Assembly (NCBI GenBank): GCA_964618405.1
Contig: CAZUAY010000165.1
Coordinates: 1 to 8,961 of the forward strand
Source: JBBQIY01 sp964618405
GTDB lineage: Bacteria; Verrucomicrobiota; Kiritimatiellia; RFP12; UBA3636
Direction of reading: 5' to 3'
Length of the DNA: 8,961 nt
Positions within the stretch are counted from its first letter, which is position 1. Each line of letters opens with the position of its first letter. The notes beneath the pieces are model-generated. The model was not told the DNA's origin and ran no database searches. It was given only the letters and a program-made list of their open reading frames with translations. The translations under genes were made by a program, and so were the position numbers. Of the stretch, positions 1 to 5,501 are shown one piece after another.

Positions 1-138
1 CCCAGACCCCATTTGAAGAGAGGGCGATGGCTTGACAATGGTGGCGACGGCGAGGGTTTCGAATAGAAGATGATTTTGGTTCGCTAGCACCTTCCGGTTA
101 AGGCTGTTTTTAATTTTACAATTCAAGAGGAAAACGCA
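1..138. other. Leader upstream of the first esterase gene
   Basis: No complete gene fits here. Positions 1-17 match the intergenic repeat at 3014-3030 at 15 of 17 bases, so the window starts inside intergenic DNA. A frame is open from 1 to a TAG at 64-66, but overlap with the repeat argues against it being the tail of a gene. A perfect TTGACA lies at 32-37 but has no -10 box at a normal distance, so I do not call a promoter. A good Shine-Dalgarno, AAGAGGA (125-131), sits 7 bases before the ATG at 139. Confidence 0.5.
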
Positions 139-2094
139 ATGATGGGAATCACGATATGGGAGAACCTGTCCAACGAGACGGTGGAAATGGCACGCATTGC
201 ACTGAAAGACGTCACGACACTGGAGGAGTGGAAAACCATTCGTCCAATCCGCCATCGGGAATATATGCATTCACTCGGGCTCGATCCTTTGCCGCAACGC
301 TGCGACTTGAAGGTCACCGAGTACGGGGAATTGAAAGGGAAAGGTTTTCGCGCTCGAAAAATTGCTTTCCAGATTTTGCCAGATTGCTGGAGTTCGGCCT
401 GCATCTACTATCCCGATCCGCTGCCGAAAGGAAAAGCACCTGGCGTACTGTATGTGTGTGGCCACCATTCGATCGGAACGCACAGCGCCCAATTTCATCC
501 GATCCTGTGGGCTCGCCGGGGCTACGTCTGCTTGATTGTTGACACCATTGAACAGAACGATAACCCCGGCGAACATCACGGGGGAAATTTGAATCGGCAT
601 GAGGCTTGGATGGCCTTGGGGTATACACCAGCAGGCGCGGAAGTCTGGAACTCCATGCGTGCCCTCGATATTCTCGCCGCTGATCCGCAAGTCGATCCTG
701 AGCGTTTGGGTGTGACCGGATGTTCCGGCGGCGGTGCCTGTAGTTTTCACACAGCGGTGGCGGATGAGCGTCTGAAAGCCGTTTCTACACTGTGCGGTGT
801 CAGTTCGCCACTGGATGCCGTTCGTAACCGGCACATCACAGGACACTGTGACTGCATGTATTCGCACAACCTTTACAAGAAGGATATCAGCGAATATGCG
901 GCACTGCTTGCACCGCGCGCTGCGCTCTTCTGCATCGCGGATCATGATCCCCTTTTCCATCCGGACGAAAGCCGAGCACTCGTTGAACGGGCGAAGCCGG
1001 TGTTTGCCTTATACGGCGAAAAGGAACGTTGTTCCTGGCTGGCGTGTCCCGGCCCGCATGGTGACCATCCCGAATTCGACGAGGGCACGCAGCGTTGGTT
1101 CGATCAGTATGTTGCGGGTGAAGAACACCCCTTGCTCGTACGAGGAGAGGTAGAACTCCCAGAAGTCGAGACGAGTATCTTCAACGGATGTCCACCCTCA
1201 CCGAATCGGCTTGACCTCTTGCCACACTTGATTTCGACGCGAGGCACCTTGCCCTTGCCCAAAACGACTGCTGAGTGGCCAGAAGTCCGACGTCAGGCAC
1301 TCGAGACCCTAAAGGCCGAAGTACCAGGCTTCGCAGACAAGGGATACCGTGAGGCTTCCCTCAAGCTTGTGGGCGACTGGCAGTGGAGCCAAACAGGTCC
1401 GGTATTGAATCGCATGCATGGCGGACATATTGACGGCGTTTCTGTCTCAATGCAGATTGTGAGTCATCCCGGCATACGAAAAAAACTCATTCTGGGTATT
1501 GGAAGCGAAGGGAATTTTTCCCAGCATGCTATGGCCAGTGCCTGCTGCGCACTCGAAAACAGCACATCCGTTGCACACGGAGGGTTCGAGCCTCGATTAG
1601 CTGCTAACGCACCTGCGTCGCATCCGTATACCTTGCCACTCGGCTCTTGGCTGGCACCGATCCGAACAACGCTTATCCGTTGTATGGCGTTGGTGGGCAT
1701 GACACCCGTGATGATGACGTTTCACGACATTGGCGTGGCGTTGGATTATATCAAGGGTCTTGAAGAAGTGAAGGACTGCGAGATCTATCTGCATGGTCGG
1801 GGTGAAACCGGTGTGGCCGTGCTGTATCGTGGAATACTGGATGAACGGATCACGGGCATCATCGCCGAAGACATACCCAGCACCCATTTAGAAGGCTTCC
1901 CGATCTTAGGCGTTTTAAGAGCCTTTGATCTGCCGCAGGCTGTCGGGCTGATGGCACCGCGCAAGGTGGCGCTCGTGACGCCAGGACAAAACAATTGGAA
2001 CTGGCCCACGCGAGTTTATGGGCGGCTTGGGTGTCCAGAGAACTTCATGAGAACTGATGACCTTCGCAGCGCCATGACTCGTATACTCGCCTAA
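139..2094 (+). CDS. Two-domain alpha/beta hydrolase, acetyl xylan esterase-like
   Basis: This encodes a 651-residue protein with two hydrolase-like halves. In the first (about residues 95-330) I see the strand and oxyanion segment GVLYVCGHH (102-110), a nucleophile elbow GCSGGG with Ser196, a likely acid in ADHD (Asp268 or Asp270), and a likely His307 or His310 in GPHGDHPEF. This fits the acetyl xylan esterase / prolyl-oligopeptidase-like hydrolases, which remove acetyl or other acyl groups from sugars; the exact substrate is unknown. The second half (about 400-651) has hydrolase-like strands, but at the expected elbow it reads LHGRGETG (551-558) with no serine, so it is probably non-catalytic. 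There is no signal peptide or membrane segment, so it should be cytoplasmic. The start at 139 is supported by AAGAGGA at 125-131; the ATG at 142 is an alternative. The next gene begins 4 bases downstream, suggesting an operon of two esterases. Confidence 0.85.
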   Translation: MMGITIWENLSNETVEMARIALKDVTTLEEWKTIRPIRHREYMHSLGLDPLPQRCDLKVTEYGELKGKGFRARKIAFQILPDCWSSACIYYPDPLPKGKAPGVLYVCGHHSIGTHSAQFHPILWARRGYVCLIVDTIEQNDNPGEHHGGNLNRHEAWMALGYTPAGAEVWNSMRALDILAADPQVDPERLGVTGCSGGGACSFHTAVADERLKAVSTLCGVSSPLDAVRNRHITGHCDCMYSHNLYKKDISEYAALLAPRAALFCIADHDPLFHPDESRALVERAKPVFALYGEKERCSWLACPGPHGDHPEFDEGTQRWFDQYVAGEEHPLLVRGEVELPEVETSIFNGCPPSPNRLDLLPHLISTRGTLPLPKTTAEWPEVRRQALETLKAEVPGFADKGYREASLKLVGDWQWSQTGPVLNRMHGGHIDGVSVSMQIVSHPGIRKKLILGIGSEGNFSQHAMASACCALENSTSVAHGGFEPRLAANAPASHPYTLPLGSWLAPIRTTLIRCMALVGMTPVMMTFHDIGVALDYIKGLEEVKDCEIYLHGRGETGVAVLYRGILDERITGIIAEDIPSTHLEGFPILGVLRAFDLPQAVGLMAPRKVALVTPGQNNWNWPTRVYGRLGCPENFMRTDDLRSAMTRILA

Positions 2095-2098
2095 ACGA

Positions 2099-2941
2099 AT
2101 GAAGAAAAACCCAAATGGAGCAATCTTGAACTCTCACGACGACAGCACCTCTGAACCCCACATCATACAAACCAATCCCGCCATCGGCGATCCCGGGAAC
2201 CTTCATATCTACGGGGCTGATCCAGCCTCCCCTCGCCCGTTTGTTCTGGCGGTTCATGGCGGCGGCTGGCATGCCGGGGATCAGACTTCGTATACGCGGC
2301 TGGGCCCCAAATTCAAGGCTTTGGGCGTGGCGTGGGCCCAACCCAGTTATCGGCTGGCACCGAAGTTCCGTTTTCCCTGCGCTTATGACGACCTCGTACA
2401 TCTCTTGGCGTGGCTACGCGATCATGGAACTTCACAGGGGCTGGATGCCTCGCGGTGTCTCCTGTACGGCAGCTCAGCAGGTGGACATCTGGTGATGCTA
2501 TTGGCAGCGCGCGCAACGAAGGAGAACCGGCCCATGCCCTGCATCCGGGGCGTGGTCAGCTACTGTGGCATCATGGATCTTAGCGCTCAACACGCTTTTG
2601 ACGCAACGCGCAAGTCAACCATGACGGAGAACTTTTTGGGAGGACCGCCGGAGGCCGATGAGGCAGCGTATCGTGATGCCTCGCCGCTGTGCCATGTCCA
2701 TGCCCACATGCCTCCGGCTTGGATGGCGCATGGCACGGCTGACGGCACCGTTCCCGTGGAACAGTCACGGCAGATGGTACAGGCGCTGAAGGCAGCCGGA
2801 CATGATCCAGTCTACCTCGAAGCTCGCGGGCTCGGGCATACGCAGGTTGAATTTGGCTATGACGGTAATGCTCTTGCATCCCCTAACCTCTTGTTTGAAG
2901 CCGACATGCTGAGGTTTGTCTATCGAAGCTTGTGCACGTAG
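2099..2941 (+). CDS. Alpha/beta hydrolase, carboxylesterase (BD-FAE / esterase-lipase type)
   Basis: This encodes a 280-residue single-domain esterase. It shows the HGGGW oxyanion-hole motif (residues 53-57), the SYRLAP segment after it (83-88), the nucleophile elbow GSSAG with Ser126, a probable Asp215 in HGTADGTVP, and a probable His247 in GLGHTQ. These are the landmarks of the HGGG-containing (hormone-sensitive-lipase-like and feruloyl/acetyl esterase) alpha/beta hydrolases, at their usual length of about 270-320 residues. It has no signal peptide, so a cytoplasmic role on imported acylated sugars is likely; the true ester substrate cannot be read from the sequence. The ATG at 2099 follows the previous stop by 4 bases and has no clear Shine-Dalgarno, so it is probably translated by coupling to the upstream esterase gene. 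Confidence 0.87.
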   Translation: MKKNPNGAILNSHDDSTSEPHIIQTNPAIGDPGNLHIYGADPASPRPFVLAVHGGGWHAGDQTSYTRLGPKFKALGVAWAQPSYRLAPKFRFPCAYDDLVHLLAWLRDHGTSQGLDASRCLLYGSSAGGHLVMLLAARATKENRPMPCIRGVVSYCGIMDLSAQHAFDATRKSTMTENFLGGPPEADEAAYRDASPLCHVHAHMPPAWMAHGTADGTVPVEQSRQMVQALKAAGHDPVYLEARGLGHTQVEFGYDGNALASPNLLFEADMLRFVYRSLCT

Positions 2942-2957
2942 AAAAAAATTGCGAGTC

Positions 2958-2997
2958 GCGTAGAGAGAGGGCGTAGGGAGAAGTGCGTAGGGCGTAG
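2958..2997 (+). repeat. Four GCGTAG hexamers in G-rich DNA
   Basis: GCGTAG occurs at 2958, 2971, 2985 and 2992, spaced by GA- and G-rich bases. The units are irregularly spaced, so this is a cluster of direct repeats and not a clean tandem array. It starts 16 bases after the esterase stop codon. I recognise no function. Confidence 0.6.
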
Positions 2998-3013
2998 TTT
3001 CCGCTGGGGACAC

Positions 3014-3030
3014 CCCAGACCCCGTCTGAA
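3014..3030 (+). repeat. CCCAGACCCC-type intergenic repeat, copy 2
   Basis: This matches window positions 1-17 at 15 of 17 bases, sharing CCCAGACCCC and a following TGAA. Both copies lie in non-coding DNA on the same strand, so this looks like a dispersed intergenic unit. The full unit is probably longer at its left edge, which the window cuts off at copy 1. Confidence 0.5.
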
Positions 3031-3033
3031 AAA

Positions 3034-3069
3034 CTTTGTCGTTAGCTTTGTCGCTAACTTTGTCGAACC
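3034..3069 (+). repeat. Three tandem 12-base units beginning CTTTGTCG
   Basis: Consecutive units lie at 3034-3045, 3046-3057 and 3058-3069. Each begins CTTTGTCG and then varies in the last four bases (TTAG, CTAA, AACC). The constant head and variable tail suggest repeated duplication followed by decay. No coding frame or hairpin explains it. Confidence 0.75.
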
Positions 3070-3091
3070 AAGAAGTTGTGAGTTGTGAGTT

Positions 3092-3150
3092 TATCTTATG
3101 CGGTGATCTCCCTAATTCTAAACGCAAATCCCCGATGCCTATCTGGGTGG
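3092..3150 (+). repeat. 59-base dispersed repeat, copy 1
   Basis: This stretch matches 8884-8942 on the same strand with only 4 differences in 59 bases. Shared landmarks are TATCTTATGCGG at the left, CTAATTCTAAACGCAAATCC in the middle and a run of G at the right edge. Both copies are followed by the CTAGC heptamer array, 23 bases later here and almost directly in copy 2. It has no open reading frame and is not a perfect palindrome. Confidence 0.85.
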
Positions 3151-3173
3151 AACCCTGTCGGCTCTTTCCATAG

Positions 3174-3201
3174 GACTAGCGACTAGCCACTAGCAACTAA
3201 C
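3174..3201 (+). repeat. Heptamer tandem array (GACTAGC family)
   Basis: There are four units in exact 7-base register: GACTAGC (3174-3180), GACTAGC (3181-3187), CACTAGC (3188-3194) and AACTAAC (3195-3201). A partial GACT follows before the palindrome. The same array begins at 8945 and runs off the window end, sharing 17 identical bases with 3176-3192. The 7-base period rules out a codon repeat unless frames rotate. Confidence 0.8.
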
Positions 3202-3205
3202 GACT

Positions 3206-3244
3206 GTAATCTGTCAGGCACAGCCCCTGTGCCTGACAAATTAC
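3206..3244 (-). repeat. REP-like palindromic element, copy 1
   Basis: A hairpin forms from a 12-bp perfect stem, TGTCAGGCACAG (3212-3223) with its complement at 3227-3238, around a 3-base loop CCC. An outer GTAAT/ATTAC 5-bp stem continues after one C-A mismatch (3211/3239). Relative to the copy at 8780-8818 it lies in the opposite orientation, since the loop is CCC here and GGG there. A tandem AAATTACGC 9-mer (3238-3255) flanks it on the side where copy 2 also has a duplicated GTAAT box. No T run follows on either strand, so it is unlikely to be an ordinary terminator. REP-type elements mobilised by REP-associated tyrosine transposases are the nearest known analogy; no such gene is in the window. 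Confidence 0.85.
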
Positions 3245-3255
3245 GCAAATTACGC
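3238..3255 (+). repeat. Tandem AAATTACGC pair flanking palindrome
   Basis: There are two identical 9-base units (3238-3246 and 3247-3255), the first overlapping the outer arm of the palindrome. On the minus strand they read as two GCGTAATTT boxes ahead of GTCAGGCACAG, matching the pair of GTAATC boxes at 8770-8785 ahead of copy 2. Confidence 0.75.
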
Positions 3256-3272
3256 GAGTTGTGAATGAGCTA

Positions 3273-3301
3273 TTGCATCAGAATTAGGGTAATGATATAA
3301 T
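3273..3301 (+). promoter_or_regulatory. Extended -10 promoter for the beta-helix gene
   Basis: A consensus TATAAT lies at 3296-3301, preceded by TG at 3293-3294 with one base between (extended -10). Exactly 17 bases upstream is a partial -35, TTGCAT (3273-3278). Transcription should start near 3308. That places the ATG at 3300 inside the -10 box and supports translation starting at 3363, with an untranslated leader of about 55 bases. Confidence 0.65.
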
Positions 3302-3362
3302 GTACACTCATGTTACAGCCACTGGCTATCGCTTAAATAAGCAGCCTTTCAAAAGGAAAAAT

Positions 3363-4022
3363 ATGATGAATCTTACTATCAATCGATTGTTACACTTCAC
3401 GCTTATCGTCGGCGTCATGATGCTTGGTGCGATACCAGGCCGGGCCGTCGACCGCCATGTGGTACAAAATGCGCCGGCACCTGGCAATGGATATACAAAC
3501 TGGAACTGCGCTGCTGGCAGCATTCAGGAAGCAATTGATGCCGCTCAAAACGGGGACACGGTCTGGGTAGGACCTGGCACGTATGGCATGCCACCAACGC
3601 CCGTGGTTACGGATAAGGTGACCAACATCGTATCCATTGCGAAGTGGATTACGGTGCGTAGCGTTAGCGATAATCCAGCCGATACGATCATCGACGCTGG
3701 CGGGGATCCCAGCAACCGCTGCGTGCGAATTTATACGCAGCTCAATGCTGGAGCCGATTCAACCGCTCGGCTCAGTGGGTTTACGTTGACGAATGGAAAT
3801 GCTAAAGGTGGCGGCGTATTTTTCGACACCGGGAACTGGACAGCCAGGACCGGAATGGTCGAGAACTGTATCATCGAAGGCGATCACAACGAGACTGACG
3901 CGGGTGTTTATGTGTATAATGTGTCGGCCACCAGTCAGAATCTGATCGTCTCCAATTGCACGATCAGGAATCATGCTGTTTATGGATTTTCGGCGCGAAC
4001 ACCTGCGATGTACAAGTTCTGA
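3363..4022 (+). CDS. Exported beta-helix protein, N-terminal part (frameshifted)
   Basis: This is the first half of a protein interrupted by a frameshift. Start choice: AGGA at 3354-3357 lies 5 bases before tandem ATGs at 3363 and 3366, and the upstream ATG at 3300 lies in the promoter. The product begins with a signal peptide of about 29 residues (MMNLTINRLLHF..., cleavage probably after GRA), so it is exported. The mature part has right-handed parallel beta-helix features: SIQEAIDAAQNGDTVWVGPGTY is the typical opening of pectin-lyase-fold proteins, followed by rungs such as LSGFTLTNGNAKGGG and MVENCIIEGDHN. The last 11 or so codons after 3990 are out of frame, and the reading ends at TGA (4020-4022). 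The rest continues one frame back in the next entry. One added base in the T run at 3987-3990 would give a single 446-residue protein. Confidence 0.75.
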   Translation: MMNLTINRLLHFTLIVGVMMLGAIPGRAVDRHVVQNAPAPGNGYTNWNCAAGSIQEAIDAAQNGDTVWVGPGTYGMPPTPVVTDKVTNIVSIAKWITVRSVSDNPADTIIDAGGDPSNRCVRIYTQLNAGADSTARLSGFTLTNGNAKGGGVFFDTGNWTARTGMVENCIIEGDHNETDAGVYVYNVSATSQNLIVSNCTIRNHAVYGFSARTPAMYKF

Positions 4023-4702
4023 ACTGCAAATTCATCAACAATTCCCCAAGCGGAATGTCTCGTATGTCTGGAACAACCTTGATTGAAGGCTGTCTGTTCG
4101 ACGGAAACAAAAAGATCGAAGGAAATTTTGGAGGTGCACTCGATCTGAGTTATGGGTCTCCGACGATACGAAATTGCTTGTTTATCCGAAACCATATAAA
4201 GTCTGGTGTTTCCGGTGCTTCCGGATTTGGCGGTGCCGCGATAGGCGTTAATTACGCGCGTGCGACGATACAGAACTGTACGATCATCAGCAATACCGCT
4301 GCAGGATCTATCACGACTTCGGCAGGACTTTATGCGCACGGCAGCGGCAGGGGCACTAATCACGTGGAAAATTCAATTGTTTATGGGAACTACCGCGACG
4401 CAACCCTTGCAAATTATGTTGCGAGCGGTCCGACAGCTTTCACGAATACCTGTACGTCTCCGATCACGGATTATCAAAATGCGGGTAATCTGGATACCGA
4501 GCCAAAGTTTGTGGATCCCAGTACGGACGATTTCCGCTTGTCAAAGAACTCGCCTTGCCTTAACGCCGGTACCAACCAAACCTGGATGGTGGGCGCGAAA
4601 GACAAGGACGGAAATCGGCGTTTGGACCGATTGTATGGGATCGTTGACATGGGTTGCTACGAATACGTTTATGAGATTGGAACGACGATTATCGTGAAAT
4701 GA
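3986..4702 (+). pseudogene. Beta-helix protein, C-terminal part with choice-of-anchor Q-like tail
   Basis: This is the continuation of the gene that starts at 3363, read one frame back. It has no promoter or ribosome site of its own; the first in-frame ATG is at 4055 and a TTG lies at 3956. Repeated N-C-x-I/F rungs of a beta-helix continue (VLNCKFINNS, LIEGCLFDGN, IRNCLFIRNH, IQNCTIISNT, VENSIVYGN). It ends with the pattern EPKFVDPSTDDFRLSKNSP, CLNAGTN, then DKDGNRRLDRLYGIVDMGCYEY. That is the hallmark end of choice-of-anchor Q beta-helix proteins, which are usually secreted or surface proteins of Verrucomicrobiota, Planctomycetota and related bacteria. Eleven further residues follow before the stop. 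The function of the whole protein is unknown; polysaccharide binding or cleavage is possible, but I see no catalytic motif of a known lyase. Confidence 0.7.
3987..3990 (+). other. Frameshift site in a T run
   Basis: The coding frame moves one base back here. Upstream reads GTT TAT GGA TTT; downstream beta-helix coding resumes as GGC GCG AAC ACC TGC. TTTTT instead of TTTT would restore one frame (Gly-Phe-Phe-Gly-Ala-Asn) without losing residues. The site does not form a standard X XXY YYZ slippery heptamer in the upstream frame. A real one-base deletion or a homopolymer base-calling error is therefore more likely than programmed frameshifting. Confidence 0.75.
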
Positions 4703-4718
4703 AAAAGACAATCACAAA

Positions 4719-5483
4719 ATGGATTATCAAAAAATTAAAACAGGATTGGTTTGTATGGCCGTGATGAATTCTCTTGCAGCCGAGCCTCTGGACAATGTAA
4801 AACACGCAGAAAACGCTAACCCGATCAGGGTTGTGGCGTTTGGCGCCTCGACGACAGCAAAGAAGAGCAACATGCTAGTCTATCTTGACTGTCTTGAGCG
4901 CGACCTCCCTCAGCACGGGATAGAGATTGTCGCGATCAATTCGGGGATAGGAGGAAACACCTCAGCGGCCGCAAGAAAACGCTTTCCCCAGGATGTGCTA
5001 GATCACCATCCGGATCTTGTCATCATCCAACTGGGCACGAACGATTCAGCCGTGGATGTCTGGAAAACACCCCCTGTCGACAAACCCCGCGTTTCGCTGG
5101 AAGACTTCAGGGAGAATCTCGAATACTTTATTGAGACGCTCAAAAAGCGAGGATGCAAGGTTCTGCTGATGACCCCACAGCCCCTACGCTGGGCACCCCA
5201 CCTGAAGAAGCTCTATGGGAAGCCGCCTTACGATCCGAACGATCCTGACGGGTTTAACGTGGTGATACGATCCTACGTTGACTGCGTGCGAAAGCTTGCT
5301 GAGGAACGCTCGGTTTCGCTTGCCGACGTCTTTACGGCATTTGAGGAATACGACGCTTGCGAGGGACAGTCGATGGACAATCTTTACACCGACGGGATGC
5401 ACCCGAATGCTCAAGGGTACGAACTGATCGCGAAAGTAATGCTAAAAGAAATCTTGAAAATGGACCTAACCGCCGCCAAATAG
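4719..5483 (+). CDS. Exported SGNH/GDSL-family esterase
   Basis: This encodes a 254-residue SGNH hydrolase with all four conserved blocks. Ser44 is in FGAST (block I), the glycine of NSGIGGN (74-80) is block II, Asn108 is in GTND (block III), and Asp225 and His228 are in DGMHPN (block V). The length fits the family. Residues 1-21 look like a signal peptide ending in NSLAA before EP, so it should act outside the cytoplasm. Such enzymes remove acetyl or other ester groups from polysaccharides; the substrate here is unknown. The gene starts 16 bases after the beta-helix stop and probably shares its promoter. There is no strong Shine-Dalgarno before 4719. An alternative start at 4699, overlapping the preceding stop as ATGA, would give a better signal-peptide N-terminus but needs one extra A in the run at 4729-4734. 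The 3' end overlaps a hairpin. Confidence 0.85.
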   Translation: MDYQKIKTGLVCMAVMNSLAAEPLDNVKHAENANPIRVVAFGASTTAKKSNMLVYLDCLERDLPQHGIEIVAINSGIGGNTSAAARKRFPQDVLDHHPDLVIIQLGTNDSAVDVWKTPPVDKPRVSLEDFRENLEYFIETLKKRGCKVLLMTPQPLRWAPHLKKLYGKPPYDPNDPDGFNVVIRSYVDCVRKLAEERSVSLADVFTAFEEYDACEGQSMDNLYTDGMHPNAQGYELIAKVMLKEILKMDLTAAK

Positions 5484-5501
5484 GGACATGGCGGCGGAGG
5501 T
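5464..5501. terminator. Hairpin between convergent genes, possible shared terminator
   Basis: CCGCCGCCA (5470-5478) pairs perfectly with TGGCGGCGG (5489-5497) around a 10-base loop. A 4-bp outer stem (ACCT 5464-5467 with AGGT 5498-5501) follows after a 2-base bulge. It spans the SGNH stop codon (5481-5483) and touches the last base of the convergent ATPase gene. Neither side has a strong T tract (the minus side reads TTAGGTCCATTTTC), so termination efficiency is uncertain, but its location between two gene ends fits a bidirectional terminator. Confidence 0.6.

Larger units (their letters stand above)
2942..3272. other. Non-coding repeat mosaic
   Basis: There is no credible gene in this stretch. 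It is built almost entirely from short repeats, in this order: four GCGTAG hexamers (2958-2997), a CCCAGACCCC unit (3014-3030), three 12-base units (3034-3069), two AGTTGTG units (3074-3087), a 59-base dispersed repeat (3092-3150), four heptamers (3174-3201), a palindromic element (3206-3244) and a tandem 9-mer (3238-3255). Several recur at the window ends, so they are dispersed families and not random local repeats. The stretch separates the cytoplasmic esterase pair from the exported proteins. Confidence 0.75.

Noticed and set aside
32..66. Promoter from the perfect TTGACA at 32-37
   Set aside because: The bases 16-18 downstream (GGTTTC region) do not resemble a -10 box.
271..960. Long open frame (229 codons) on the minus strand
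   Set aside because: It is antisense to the strongly supported two-domain esterase and its translation shows no recognisable domain.
3034..3201. CRISPR array
   Set aside because: The units are 7-12 bases, contiguous and without unique spacers of regular length.
3206..3244. Intrinsic terminator
   Set aside because: The stem is strong but no T run follows on either strand, and it is about 265 bases past the nearest stop codon.
3300..3362. Upstream ATG extending the beta-helix protein by 21 residues
   Set aside because: It overlaps the predicted -10 box and lacks a ribosome site; AGGA and a clean signal peptide support 3363.
3984..3992. Programmed -1 ribosomal frameshift at GGATTTTCG
   Set aside because: The bases do not form an X XXY YYZ heptamer in the upstream frame and no obvious stimulatory hairpin follows closely.
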